From Saccharum officinarum (taxonomy: Eukaryota > Streptophyta > Magnoliopsida > Poales > Poaceae), in the NCBI GenBank assembly GCA_020631735.1, contig CM036159.1, positions 98,262,701 through 98,326,700 of the forward strand: a stretch of DNA of 64,000 nt, in the 5' to 3' direction. Positions 1 through 12,113 of this stretch are shown here, piece by piece. Position numbers and translations under genes: made by a program. A model generated the notes under the pieces. The model searched no databases. It was not told where the DNA came from and saw only the letters and a list, made by a program, of their open reading frames with translations. Every line of letters begins with the position of its first letter. The stretch's first letter is position 1.

Positions 1-1247
1 ATGATTCTGCTTATTCCATACACCCTGGAAGCACCAAATTGTACTTAGACCTTAAAGAGAAGTATTGGTGGTATGGTTTGAAAAGAGATGTGGCTGAGTA
101 TGTGGCCCTATGTGATACTTGTCAAAGGGTGAAAGCTGAACACCAAAGACCTGCAGGATTGTTGCAACCAATGAAAATACCAGAGTGGAAATGAGAGGAA
201 GTTGGTATGGACTTCATTACTGGATTACCCCGCACGCAACACGGATATGATTCAATCTGGGTAATAGTGGATCGACTTACTAAGGTAGCCCACTTCCTAC
301 CAGTCAAAACCACTTATAGTGGCGCAAAGCTAGCGGAGTTGTATATGGAGAGAATAGTGTGTCTACATGGGGTTCCGAAGAAGATCGTGTCTGACCGAGG
401 AACTCAGTTTACATCGCATTTTTAGCATAAGGTACATAGTGCTTTGGGAACAAAGCTAAATTTCAGTTCTGCATATCATCCCCAAACCGATGGACAGACA
501 GAAAGGACCAATCAAATATTGGAAGATATGTTGAGAGCTTGTGCTTTACAGTATGGTACTAGTTGGGATAAGAGTTTGCCATATGCTGAGTTTTCATATA
601 ACAACAGTCACCAGAAAAGTCTCAAAATGGCGCCATTCGAAGCTTTATACGGACGTAAGTGTAGAACGCCTCTATTCTGGAATCAGACAGGTGAAACTCA
701 AGTGTTTGGACCAGATGTCCTACGCAATGCAGAGGAACAAGTGAGAATGATTAGGGATAATTTGAGAGTAGCACAGTCCAGACAGAAAAGTTATGCTGAT
801 ATCCGAAGAAGAGAGTTGAGTTTCAAAGTAGGTGACTATGTGTATTTGAAAGTGTCACCAATGAGAAATGTGAGAAGATTCAATATGAAGGGCAAGTTAG
901 CCCCGAGATATGTGGGACCTTTCAAGATTCTAGAGAGACGTGGAGAAGTGGCTTATCAGTTGGAACTGCCAGAAAGTTTGTCGGTTGTGCATGATGTGTT
1001 TCATGTTTCTCAGTTGAAAAAGTGTTTGCGGGTACCAGAAGAGCAGATTCCTTTGGAAGAGCTTACTGTTAAAGAAGATCTCACGTATGAAGAGTATCCA
1101 GTAAAAATTCTTGAAATTGCAGAAAGAGATACTAGGAGCCGCACTATTAAGATGTGCAAAGTACAGTGGAATCGATATTCAGAAGATGAAGCTACTTGGG
1201 AAAGAGAAGAAGATCTGAGAAAATCTTATCCACAGCTTTTTGAGTAA
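1..1247 (+). pseudogene. Ty3/Gypsy integrase and chromodomain (3' end of pol), Tekay-like, broken
   Basis: This is the 3' end of a chromovirus polyprotein, which inserts element cDNA into nuclear DNA. Visible parts in order are a zinc-finger-like stretch (~60-150), the catalytic core with its first Asp in GMDFITGLP, the second in IVSDRGTQF and the Glu in the YHPQTDGQTERTNQ block, a GPY/F-type module near 900-960 (RYVGPFKIL), and a chromodomain-like C-terminus ending at 1247. Two in-frame stops break it: a TGA near 192 and a TAG at 423-425, both where Trp is expected. From 444 to 1247 the frame is open. Clade is judged from the chromodomain ending, gag style and LTR size. The copy is not functional as read. 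Confidence 0.9.
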
Positions 1248-1294
1248 GCATCACCCAATCTCGAGGACGAGATTTCTCTTAATGGGGGTAGAAT

Positions 1295-4200
1295 TGTAAC
1301 ACCCTAAATTTTTTTCGTAATTTCAAAATAGTTAAATATAATTTATTGTGTAATTGAGTGTGCATGTAAATATAGGAAATAATAAATTTTTTGTGAAGTT
1401 AAAATTAATCATAAGGTTAGCAACATGTTGATGCACTCATGCCGCCACATTATATTTATTGTATTGATTCATTTGATCCAAAGTTCAAAAGAGATTCAAA
1501 AACATTTGAAATTGAATTTAGAAAATCAAATAAAAAAAAGAAAACTCCTTTTCCTCTCCCTCCCTCCTTTCGGCCCAGTCGGCCTACTGGCCATTTTCTT
1601 GGCCCGCCCGCGATTTTCCCCTCTCCTCCATTCTTCCTTGCTGGGCCGGCCCGCGTCGGAGGCCACAACCGCCGTTGCCGCGCCCCACTCTTTCCTCTTG
1701 TGCCGTTGACGCGCCGGGCCCACTTGTCGGCGCCTTTCCTCAACCTCCAACCGCCTCTGCTCTGGACGAAGCCGTAACCGCCGCGCCCACGATCTCCGTG
1801 CGTGGGAGCGTCTCCGCGCCCGCGCCCGGCCTTCAAAGGGGAGCGCGACCTCGTCTACGCCATTCCCTTCTCCAGTTTCCCCCGCTCCCATTCGCTAGTG
1901 CACAACAGAGAAACGGCAGCGGCGATCCTTCGGAGCACCGTCCGCCCCACCACGGTGACCGTCACCTTCGAGCCGCCTCCACTCCGTTGATTCCGCTCGG
2001 TGAGCTCGCCTTCATCCCTGCTTCCTCCCCATGCCTTTATCTTCTTCAATCGTGGTCTCTAGGGCTATCCCCGCGAGCTCCGGTGAGCTCCCTCCGCCGC
2101 CGGCCATGGCGGTTGCCCCTCGGATCTTTTCCCGGCCGCGCATGTGACATGGCCGAGTTCTCCATCCCCTCCGCATCCTCCCCGTAGTCTCTATTTGGAG
2201 AATGGGGCTCCGTAGCGCTCAATTTCATCGCTCCGGTGAGCTCTCCGCCGTCGGCCATGGTGGGCACGCCGCGTGGGCCATCCAGTGGCTGTATTATGTT
2301 TCGGGGCGAGTTCGCCTTTCTCCCCGCGTCACCCCGGTGCTCTCGGTTTTGAAAACCGTGCACCATAGCGCCGGTTTGGGTCACTCCGGCGAGTTTCCAC
2401 CGCCGGCAATGGCGGCGCCGTCGCGTCCTCCCCCAACTCCGGCGTCTTGCTTCCCTTTCCTTTTCCTTGACTAATCTCAGCCGCTCGTTTAAAATCCTAC
2501 GGCCACGAGCACACCATACCCCTTCGTGGGTCTTTTTCTAAAAGAGCCCCTCGGTTTCGGGCTTATCTAACCCGTCGTCCTTGGCGTATTCCTGAAAGAC
2601 ACATTCTCTTTTTGAAGACGTATTTCCTTCGGTTTAAATGAAAAATACGTTTCCAGATTAATTACAGTTTTGCCACTGCAGTAAAACGCTTATAAAATTG
2701 TTGTTTTAGCTCCGATTTGATCCGTTCAACTTGCGTTAGTTTCATAATTTCATGATCTACGCATTAATGCCACTGTTAGTTAGGTTTGCAACATTTAAAA
2801 TTCTAGATTAGGTTAAGTTAATTAACTCGCTATAGGAATCTTGTTTAATTCGTAACTTTCGCGTTATAGCTCCGAATTTTGTGAACTTCGCGTTGATGTG
2901 ATCGTAGCGAGACGTAGAATATTTTCATAAACATTTTATCTTGTTTTTATACTGCTGGTGTACTGTTTTGATTATAGGTTTGTTTGCTATGCATGAATGC
3001 TCCTGAAATGTGTATGTTGCCGTGTTGGTCGAGTTCAGACGGTGAGGAGTACGTTGGGAATCCGGACACGTACGAGGAGCAGCAGGACCAGCAGTAGTTC
3101 GTGAACCAAGGCAAGTATAGCATGGGCCTTCCTTGTTGTCCTATTCATTATATAATGTACTCATTATGCATGTGTCTAATATTGCTCGACTATAAGGACT
3201 CCCTAGCTAATTGATGACCTGTACCTTGATCCCTATGGATTTTATTTGCATATGGGTAGAATGCTAGTGCTCTAACTAAACATGATCTGCACTATGACTA
3301 ATGGAACCAATGGATAAACATGATGGTAACAGTGGAACTATAGGGTAAAGGTGCAGATGATGTTGATCATGTTGCCCTAAACCCTCCGTAAGAACTTATC
3401 TGTAGGGCAAAAGCTGGGACATACAGTGCAACCGTGAGAGTCATATGGCTCTGACTTTAGCTCAGTAATAGGATCTTTTCTAGCTTGTTAGAGGTTACCC
3501 GAAAGGGCGCAAGAGGGGCTTGCCACTTTGGGTATAGAACTGCCTCTGTTCTGATGTGTATAGCCTGCGGGAATTGTGCCATCGAAAGGGGGTTCTCTAT
3601 ATCTGTCTGCCGAGGAAATCTCGCGGCCCTAACATGTTAGAAGAGGCCTATGGAAGGCTTCATAGTGTACCCTACCTACTCACCTTGGGAGTGTTAGGGG
3701 GTCGATGGGCCCCGGGCAAATGGGCAACACGACTCACGGGTAAAGATGCACAACCTCTGCAGAGTGTTAAAACTGTTATAACAGCCGTGCTCATGGTCAC
3801 GAGCGGCCCGGAAAACTCACAGAATAAATATTTACTTGACATATGGATGACTTATGATGATGACAATGAGATTATATTGATGCTCAATTACTCTCCTTAA
3901 TTCTAGTAGGTGATCACGTGGGTTAAACGGGAGCTTAAGCATAATTTAGTAATAATAAGTAATAATGAAATGCTGATCTATTAAAAATGTTAACTGCAGT
4001 CAACCGTGTCTATCCTTTTTGAGCCTCATGAATCCTCATACTATACTTGCGGAGTACGAGTGTACTCACACTTGTTATTATTTTATTTTTGGATAAAAAT
4101 CCCGGATGGGTAACAGATGACAGCTTCTACGAGGATTTCCCTGAAGAATTCTAGGTTTGGGTCAACCAGTCGGCTTTCCCTATGGATCAGATGATTCGTT

Positions 4201-4374
4201 CGAGAGTGTTATTTATCTTTCCGTGTGTGATGTTATGAACTAAGTGATGTAATATCATGATGTATGTACATGGTGATGATACTTTTGTTAATTTATCGGC
4301 TTATGTGTGCGACTATTCCTAGGGTGCACATAAGATGTATGCACTCTATATTATCCTTTAATTAGAGTGTGACA
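1295..4374 (+). repeat. 3' LTR of the Tekay-like Gypsy element (3080 bp)
   Basis: The LTR starts TGTAACACCC and ends GTGTGACA (TG...CA). A polypurine tract (AATGGGGGTAGA, ~1281-1292) lies just upstream, as expected for a 3' LTR. It has an AT-rich start, a GC-rich block (~1555-2460) and a long AT-rich second half. It aligns over its whole length with 39621-42452 and the reverse complement of 58594-61673. The flanking five bases, 4375-4379, read AATCA, one mismatch from AGTCA beside the other two copies. Short open frames inside it are not genes. Confidence 0.93.
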
Positions 4375-4558
4375 AATCATCTTTGCGCTAGCGTATTAAC
4401 TTCTGTTCTTCGAGGGACAGAAATAGGTTGCCCTCTTGTATAGGCAGGAGAGGCAGGAGCGAGTTTCCATCCTTACAGTTTGTTCAGCATGTTTTGTTGT
4501 TTGGTTGTTCCTCTGCAAACTGTAAGTACTTATACACAAATTAGGCCTCCACATAAAT
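4375..4558. other. Intron-2 DNA between LTR and LINE
   Basis: No gene is visible. In the collinear model this lies in intron 2 of the FLDH2 gene just downstream of the retrotransposon. Confidence 0.5.
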
Positions 4559-6056
4559 TTAGAAAAAAGCTCCATCCACCCAATTAGATGTGAGGAGGTC
4601 GACCTGGATCATGTGCTCTCCTCCTTTGCAGGGGTCAGAGGGACCTTCCCTTGCTGTTATCTTGGGCTGCAGCTTCACATGCGTACACTTCGAAAGATCC
4701 ATGTGCAGCCCCTCATCGAGCGCATTGGCCAAAGACTCCCCGGATGAAAAGGAAGATGGCTAAACAGGGCTAGCCGCCTCACTGTACCTTAGTCTCGTCA
4801 GTCCTCTCATCCATGCCAATTTACCACCTCACGGTGTTCCCACTAGCGGCTTGGGCCAGGAAAAAATGATAAAATTAGAAGATCATTTCTTTGGAAAGGG
4901 GAAGAAAACGTAAATGGGGGACATTGCTTGGTCAATTGGCCAACGGTATCAAGACCCAAAGATCTAGGCAGACTAGGGATATCTGACTTAGAGAAGTTTG
5001 GAAGAGCCCTCCGCCTTCGCTGGTTGTGGCAAGATTGGGTGGAAGACTCCAAACCTTGGGTGGGTGCGGAGTTACCTTGCAACGTCCTTGACCGGCTACT
5101 CTTCGATGCATCAACAAAGGTCACAATTAGTAATGGCGAAAAGGCATGCTTTTGGCACAGCAATTGGCTGGACAGTGAGGCCCCAAGACATCTAGCGCCG
5201 TTAGTCAAAAGGAAAAACAGATCGGTCCAACTGGAACTTCGAAACAATAGTTGGATTCGATTGCTAAGTGGCCGGATCACCACCGCTATCCAAGTTGAGG
5301 AATTTGTCTCCCCGTGGATCAGAATCCAAAACATCTACCTCATGCCAGGCGTACGAGACTACATTGTCTAGAGATGGACAGTTGATGGCACCTACTCCAC
5401 CAGGTCAACTTATAGGATCCAATTAAGAGGTTCCTATGTCAGCTTCCAGAGCGGCCTCATCTAGAAAGCTCATGCAGAGAACAAATGCAAAGTGTTCGCT
5501 TGGATTCTGGTGAGAAAAATTCTCATGGCGGATAACCTACAGAAGAGAGGATGGCCTCATCAAGACCACTGCACTTTGTGCAACGGACCGCTTGAGACAG
5601 GACTGCACTTGTCACTACTTTGCCCATTCACAAAAGCAGTATGAAGCCTAATTCTATCCTGGGAGCACTTCGGTGCCCAGTTGATCTTGCCATCTCAGGA
5701 ACTGGCCCATTTCATCTCATGGTGGGAGGAGGCCGAAACCAAGATAACAAAGGGGGGAAAGAAAGTGTTTCAACGGAATGGTGATCTTCACATTATGGAA
5801 CCTATGGAAGGAGAGGAATAGAAGAATTTTCAACAATGCTTATGAATCGGCAATGCTAGTGGCTTCAAGAGTCAAAGAGGAGATTGAGAAAAGGAAGAGG
5901 GCATTAACTTGGAGGGGTAATCAGCAAGGAAAATCTGTAATCACTTTCCTGACTTATCTCTTTTTTCTCTATGAGGTGGGCGTTGCCCCCTCCACCTGTA
6001 CGTAAACTTCTGTTTCTCTCTTAATTGAAAGGCAGAGCTCTTACTATTGCGTTAAA
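4559..6056 (+). mobile_element. L1-type LINE fragment (C-terminal reverse-transcriptase region and zf-RVT)
   Basis: Translation gives the C-terminal part of a plant L1 ORF2 protein: the region after the polymerase core (SSVLSSMPTYHLTVFPL, then FLWKGEEN), a basic stretch with LRLRWLWQDW, FWHSNWL, and a zf-RVT-like cysteine/histidine region near 5570-5640 followed by FTLWNLWKERNRRIFNN near 5785. Stops at ~4869 and 5369-5371 and frame changes show it is dead. A short A-rich tail follows (~6053). The right-arm copy (56910-58407, minus) has an intact frame across the point broken here at ~4869. The element is 5'-truncated, as is usual for LINEs. Confidence 0.85.
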
Positions 6057-6604
6057 AAAATAATCTCAGATGCTCAGCCTAATGGGGTACTCTATCCATT
6101 AGAAGCTTCCTCTTCTATTGAAAGATAAGAGCTTTTTACGTGTTCGGAGAAAAAAAAGGTGAATCAAGTAACTATTGGAGCGTGTGGTTTGGGCAATCAA
6201 CCCATTCTAAATGGATGATGTATCATGAGTAAATTCCTCAAATTTAGTGGAATGAATTTATTCCTCGTACTGGTTTGTGATGAATGAGAATATAATAGAT
6301 CAACGCATTCTATTCTACAAACCAAACAAAAAACTTGAAAGTGAGATAACGATGGACCACTTAATTCCAAGTACCAAACACCAGCATTTCATACTCATGA
6401 AACATATTGCATACTCGGCAGGACAAAACTGTAGAGTCAAAATTATTATTCAGCCTGTGTTTATATCTTCTCATAGCTTATTTTTTTGGTGTCTATTTTC
6501 TTTCTAATGAAAACGCGCATATTTTCTCTTAGGCTGGTCACATTTTTTAAAAAAAGAAATGGCAACAATATAAACCAAAAAAAATCATGAATACGAGTTT
6601 ATAC
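6057..6604. other. AT-rich intron-2 remainder
   Basis: AT-rich sequence without recognisable coding content lies between the LINE tail and exon 2 of the split dehydrogenase gene. Confidence 0.5.
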
Positions 6605-7382
6605 TTGTTTCTCATTGGCGACACAACCATCCGTTGGGCCAATTGCGAAGTATGACGATGTGTACACTATCTTCTTCAACTCCGGCGTTCTCTTGGCAGC
6701 CTTTAATACATTCTCAAGTCCCCCAACTAGGGATGAAAACGATACGGAAATATCCCGAACCGAACCGCAGTCGTTTTCTACATTTAACCCGATCGAATTC
6801 GTTTTTTGCGGACAAAAACGGATACTAAATTCGAAAACGAAATATGGAATACATAATTCAGAATTCGGTACGAAATCGGTTTGGGCATTTGTTCGTTCGA
6901 TTTCTACATTTCTACATTAAATTCGGTTCTAAACCGAATTTAAATTCGGTTCTAAACCGAATTTGGTCCAGCAGGGGAACTCTGATCCTGACATCATGGA
7001 TGATGCTGATGAGCTCTAGATGTTCATGTTCTGTTAATCGTGTGTCGTACTACTTAAGACCACGGGTCACGCACTTGTTAATTTGAACTAGATCATGCAC
7101 TTGTTAGTCACGAACTTGTTATATATTTGGCCATGAACTTGTTTAATATTATGCACTGTGGGTCGGTTCGTATTGAGTTCTCGTATACCGACCGTGTTCA
7201 ATATAATTCCGCTCGAATTCTTTCGTTTTCGAAATTCTCGATATTCCGTAAGTTCGTGTTCGTTTTCGTGTTCGGTTTGTCCGCTTTCGTTTTCGTTTTC
7301 GTATTCAAATGTAAAAGTAGAAAACGGTTGAGGAGTTCTCCGTTCGATTCCGTCCGTTTTCATCCTTACCCCCAACGTTTAC
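6605..7382 (-). pseudogene. Exon 2 of FLDH2 (farnesol dehydrogenase-like), split by a hAT element; allele A
   Basis: On the minus strand, exon 2 begins at 7382 after an AACAG acceptor, is interrupted at 7369 by a 641-bp element, resumes at 6727 and ends at 6605 before a GT donor. Removing the element and one copy of the 8-bp duplication leaves 129 bp, exactly the length of exon 2 of the intact gene at 35384-35512. It encodes the strand-helix part of the SDR fold with GGLENVLKAAKRTPE and YTSSYFAIGPTDG. Exon 1, expected at higher coordinates, is missing from this arm: it falls in the deletion at 9315/9316. Exons 3-5 are on contig B (38666-39476). Confidence 0.88.
6728..7368. mobile_element. Non-autonomous hAT-type element inside exon 2 (allele A)
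   Basis: The ends are TAGGGATGAAAACG and, inverted, TAAGGATGAAAACG. Both sides carry the 8-bp duplication CCCCCAAC (6720-6727 and 7369-7376), the size typical of hAT elements. No transposase is visible. This copy holds about 76 bp more than the right-arm copy (55676-56240), around 6889-6964, and the extra DNA includes a repeated AAATTCGGTTCTAAACCG motif. A relative is at 36489-36760. Confidence 0.88.
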
Positions 7383-8850
7383 CTGTTAATAATAACTGCA
7401 GCAGTAAGTGCACGTGCCCTTCTAATAACTCCGAGTTTTTCAGGGGGAATGCACATTTTATATATTATAGCAACCAATTTGGTACCCGTCGCCTCGCAAT
7501 TACTCTTGATGGTTGCTTATACTATGCTACTAATAGAAACTTTAGCAAGATGAGGTATTAATTGGCAATAAAGGAGCGGCTACCAACCGCAAAAAAACGC
7601 ACAATTTTATATCTCTATGATGTAATATTAAAGGAATTAAAGTCTTTGTCCAATATCGCTCATAATTGTCCGATTGTGTGATCCATGATCCGCCACTCCC
7701 CGCGCCTAGTTAGGGATAAGTGTTTAGGCATATGCGGAGTTTAATTCCAAAACGAATTAAAATGCGTCGTGCGATCGTTGTTGAATCTGTAAGCCTTTCA
7801 TACACATGAGTTAGAGCAGCATACATATAGTAGTATGGAGTTTGATTCTAAAAAAATTGAAACATAGAGAAGCTAGTCAAGCTCCTCTTAGGCAGGCCTC
7901 AACCACCTAGCTGAGCTCCTCCCCTCGGCGTGGGCTCTACTCGGCCATCCCCATCCTCCTGACATGGCAAGTTTTTGCCATGGACATGGTTTAGGAGATG
8001 CTACTGGAGTTGCTCTAACCTTAGTTATAATATGCATTAAAGGCATCTCAAATAATCAAAACACTAAGTGATTTGGAGGACAGAGAAATAAAAGAAAAAT
8101 GCAAATGCACCAGAATAGAGGGGTCATACCTTACCATGTACTATGTATTGTTTTTATGTTGACTCTAAGATGATGATGCGACACATATTAAAGACAATAG
8201 TTTCCTTTCTCTCTAGCATGGCATATTATAATTTACTAGCAAACATGTATGTGCATTGTAATGAGGCGTATAATTTGTTATGCGGTGTTCATACCAATAA
8301 TATCAAGCTAGCTATTTTGTTGATTTAATTGGATTTGGCCTAATAACGAATGTTATTGCAATAAAGAATTAATGACAGGAGGTGATGGTTATTGTGCCGC
8401 ATATGTTGTATTTCATAGCTAACATATTCAAATGGAAGAGAGTTAATGTGCTAAGGATGTCCATGTGATTTCAATCTAGATGAAACCACACTCTTCTCTC
8501 TCTATTAGTTATTACTTGCCACGCCACCACAAAATGATAACATTTCACTATAATTGTTGACAATGAAATTCCGAACAGCTTATGCCACTGTTGCAGGAGG
8601 GTGGGGGGGGGACAGTATTGCGTATAGTGTCTAGAACTATCAAGAGAACAGTTAAGTCATATTAGACCAAACGCGTTAAGGATTTGTCAGGTAAACACAT
8701 TCCCACGTAGACTGAAAGGGACTCGGTGTGACAACCTAGGTTAACATGTACGATGTACTGTTTTTATATTGACTATAATTAAGATGATGATGTGTGACAC
8801 ATATTAAAGACAGTAGCTTATTTTATTTTTATTTCTTTCGTATGCTATTA
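7383..8850. other. Former intron 1 of FLDH2: AT-rich, MITE remnants
   Basis: No gene is seen. A possible small MITE spans ~7812-8022 (TTAGAGCAGC at one end, GTTGCTCTAAC at the other). A ~110-bp stretch at 8132-8240 is repeated imperfectly at 8741-8850. A run of G at 8603-8611 is also present as C in the other arm. Confidence 0.5.
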
Positions 8851-8995
8851 TACTCTCTTCGTTTTAAATTATAAGACATTTTGCCTCTTCTAGATATATT
8901 GGTTTACTATGGATCTAGAAATAGTGTATATCTAAGTGCAAACTATATATATTTAAAAAATTCAAAATATCTTATAATTTAGAATGGAGTGAGTA
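8851..8995. mobile_element. Mariner/Stowaway-like MITE
   Basis: The ends are TACTCTCTTCGTTTTAAATT and an inverted AATTTAGAATGGAGTGAGTA, the common grass pattern with TA at both edges. The 145-bp element is palindromic. The copy in the other arm is at 54048-54192. Confidence 0.75.
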
Positions 8996-9034
8996 AATTA
9001 TAACATATGTGCTTCACATTAGGCACATAAGATA

Positions 9035-9186
9035 TACTCTCTCTGTTCCAAATTATACATCGTCTTTTTGCTGTTTTTTTGGTACATCAACTTTGCTATG
9101 TATCTAGATATAACATATGTTTACATACATAGCAAAATCTATGTAAAAAAGGTCAAAATAACTTATAATTTAGAACGGATGGAGTA
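9035..9186. mobile_element. Second Mariner/Stowaway-like MITE
   Basis: The element runs from TACTCTCTCTGTTCCAAATT to an inverted AATTTAGAACGGATGGAGTA and has an internal palindrome around TATAACATATG. The copy in the other arm is at 53858-54008. Confidence 0.75.
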
Positions 9187-10150
9187 TTTGAATGCAACCT
9201 TTTGGACTCGCTAGGGTGAATTTTGTTTGAAACAAGGAAGAGACGTTGGCGTTCATATATATGTTTATATATAGGTGTACGCATATTTACTTTTATGAAC
9301 ACACGCGTAGAAAACTACCGTAGAACGAGAGACACGGGCCTCGTTTCAGCTCGGGACGGTGGGAGTGCGTACAGTGGATTTGTTTGAAGGAGGAGTCTGC
9401 TCAGCTGATAGTTTTTGCGATGTTGTTTTATTGCGAGAGAAAAACAGATAAGTCGAGCGGATAAGTTCAAGCGAACAGTCTCTATTTTATATATAACACA
9501 ATAAATAGATAGATTTTGGTAGTCCCTCTCACTCCTGAGCATGAGGTAGAGTTTAGTTGCACATGCAAGTAGTTGGATTGGTAGCCATATACGATGACCC
9601 ACAGATCTAATGCAAGTTGGTGGAAGTTGGATTGGTAGCCATATACTGTTTGTTTTAGCTTTGGATTTTAATGCTACAACCTGTCTATAGTAAAAGTGGC
9701 TAAAATAAATAGACCCTTGTAGTTTGCCGCTTCAGTGACATCATGCGAAAATCTAGCATGTGTAGCAATATGCTTGCTCTTTTCATATCTCTACATAGTT
9801 TTTCAATAAGATCTGTGACACTGCCAATGTATAACAATATACTTGCCCTTAACTAAAATCGCAATAGGAGCATCTAGAGATATTCAAAACTGGTTTTCAC
9901 AGCTTCGAGTGATTTTTGTCATTGAATCGATGATGGTCAAAATCTTGTTCTCTTGTTGTCGTTTAGCCACTACAGCCGAAAGACCAAAAACAATAAAAGA
10001 ACACAAAGGCACCCTGCATTAACCCAACAACAACTCTACATAAAAGTGATAAAAAGCACACCACGAAGGTAAACAAGAGAAACGTCTATAAGTGCAAAGG
10101 CCAGAACGTTTTTCCTTTGTCTAAAAAAACATAAAAATAAGAATCTCCAA
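9187..10150. other. Intergenic DNA with the exon-1 deletion junction at 9315/9316
   Basis: No gene is seen. At 9315/9316 this arm lacks ~853 bp that the other arm has at 52875-53727, including the whole of FLDH2 exon 1. Only a few bases (GTT) can be assigned to either side of the junction. Confidence 0.75.
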
Positions 10151-10400
10151 GAGCCTTTCTAAATCTCACTCTCTAAATCATCATTTGAAGAGTCATTTGC
10201 ATAAAAATCGTTTTCTATATCTTTTCACTCTCCAACAGTTTTTCTATATCTCATGCGTACTCTGGAGAGCCATTCTTGTCTTCTATTTTTGTCTAGCGAA
10301 AAATCCGGAATAAAAGGTGGCTATAGGATGACAATTTAGAGAAACTGTTATCTATTTCTAACATTTAAGAAGGATATTGAGAGTCTCTTAGAAATGCTCT
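10151..10400. mobile_element. MITE with GAGC...GCTC ends
   Basis: The imperfect inverted ends are GAGCCTTTCTAAATCTCACT and, inverted, AGAGCATTTCTAAGAGACTC. A partly palindromic ~250-bp body lies between them. The ends resemble hAT-like MITEs but the target duplication is not clear. The copy in the other arm is at 51785-52037. Confidence 0.6.
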
Positions 10401-10471
10401 AAGACGACGAAGCACTTGGGCTTGCTCTTACCGAGAATAGTAGAGCTGCAGCTTCCTTTCTCTCTCAGCCA

Positions 10472-10544
10472 GCATAGAAATGGAAATCGAACTCGCACTC
10501 ACATGGTAAGCTCACACTGCCTTGATCCACTTGGCTACATCCGC
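10472..10544 (-). pseudogene. Organelle-type tRNA-His(GUG) pseudogene
   Basis: Read on the minus strand, GCGGATGTAGCCAAGTGGAT and the following AAGGCAGTG match the 5' half of plastid-type trnH-GUG, and GCGAGTTCGATTTCC resembles its T arm. The 3' acceptor strand does not pair with GCGGATG, and the anticodon stem is partly deleted (four bases shorter than the other copy). It is a nuclear relic of organelle DNA, not a working tRNA. Confidence 0.7.
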
Positions 10545-10562
10545 TCCTAGCTTATCCAGCTA

Positions 10563-10700
10563 AGGGATTGTTTGAATGTATTCATATTCATCTCAATTCA
10601 CATATGTTGGAGTGGATTAGGTTGGAACTTAAACTCCTTTCCACTCTAATTCACTCCAACACACGTGGACTAGGGTGGATACAAATAAATCCAAAAAAAA
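10563..10700. mobile_element. Palindromic MITE
   Basis: A ~138-bp hairpin: GTTGGAGTGGATTAGG on one arm pairs with CTAATTCACTCCAAC on the other, with GGGATTGTTTGAATGTATTC and an imperfect complement at the ends. The family is not assigned. The copy in the other arm is at 51485-51625. Confidence 0.6.
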
Positions 10701-12113
10701 GGCCTAAAAGATATACTTGCATTTCTTAGAGAAAAAATGGTGGATTAATCCCCGGTCCCAGCTTGACACAAATTGTTACAGACAGACAAGGACCACTCAA
10801 CCTACAATGTACTACAAACACATCCACCTGTGGTCCTGTATCTACAAACAAAAAATCAAAAAGCCTAAGGATAAAGCATAGACCCTGATCGATGAGATGA
10901 CTTGCCAATGCCAAGTCCCAGTCCCAGCCTGCTAGTTTGGTCTTCCAATCAACCGGTGACGACAAACGGATAAGTACAATCTATCACGTACGCGGCGCTC
11001 CGATCCACTCTTTCTTTCGACTTCTTCTTGGCTCTGCAGGCTCTGTTTGGATGCTTCTTGATTTTTTTTGCTACATTCGTGATAAGCATCGGATTGTAAT
11101 ATTATGTGCACAAGAATATAACCAGAAATTCTCTGAGTTGTAGAATATCTATCGTTTGGGTAAATGCTGGAGAAAGAAAGCAACGGTATTGAAGTTGCTG
11201 CTACCCAAAATAAGCTTTCTGCTACCTCGCTCAAGATCACCTCTGCCAACAGGCTACGTCGCATACTCTACCACCAACGCCCACAACGAGCTTGAACTCC
11301 CCCAGTGGAGTGCCGAGCTACTTAAAAATAATCAAACACAAATTCAGATAGTGGGAGCCGAAGCGGGAGAGGGTGATTAGCGCATTTAGCAACTGAGCAG
11401 AGCAAACAGTCTTTAATCCTTCGCACCACAGCTTCCTTTGTGCCGGTTTTGATCCCCAAATCATCCAACAAATCTTGATTGCATGGGAAACAAGCGATCA
11501 AAGCACCAAACTTGACTTGGAACTGAGGAAGATTCAGATCGGAGCTCTCAAGATGGATCCCCAAACCTTCCAAGATCTTATGTGCCTGCTGTTTTTAGAA
11601 TCAGGAGTAACTCAAAACACACACGCTAACGTATATGATGCGCATATGTGTTTTTTTAGGGCAAAATATCATGCGCATATGTGTCCACCGTTCTTCGTCT
11701 TTGCCCCACGTTCAGCCCAAACGCTCACCTTTTTCCCACGTTCTTCGCAGTCTGCCCAAACGGGCTCGTAAGGCTGACTGGGCCGAGCGTGTATCAGTAT
11801 GGGTCGGCAAAAGAATTCCTCCTTTCACGGCCTTTTCCCCCCGAATCCCCGACCCAAAACAATTTTTCCGTGTGTTTCCCCCATACGGCCACGCCTTTGT
11901 GCGTCAAAATTTACCGTTCCACCCCACGTCTGGTCTCCAACGGTCGATTTCCTCCCTTCTCTGCCCTGCCTTCAAAACCCACACCCGTCCTCCCCTTAAA
12001 CCCTCCCCAAGACCCCAACCTCTCTAGCCCACACGCCTGCCGCCCTCTAGTCCACTTCTCTCTCCTCTGATCCCCCACTTCATTGAAGAGGTTGAGTGTG
12101 AGGGGCGGAGGAG
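10701..12113. other. Upstream region of the B3 gene
   Basis: No gene is recognised. A minus-strand open frame of 83 codons (11322-11573; copy at 50610-50861) is kept in both arms but has no family I know. The last ~300 bp are C-rich and contain the probable promoter and 5' leader of the B3 gene (CTTCTCTCTCCTCTGATCCC shortly before its ATG). Confidence 0.4.

Noticed and set aside
1675..2474. Genes inside the Gypsy LTR (e.g. 170- and 112-codon frames)
   Set aside because: They repeat in every LTR copy and come from a GC-rich noncoding block.
10472..10544. Functional tRNA-His gene
   Set aside because: Acceptor and anticodon stems do not pair.
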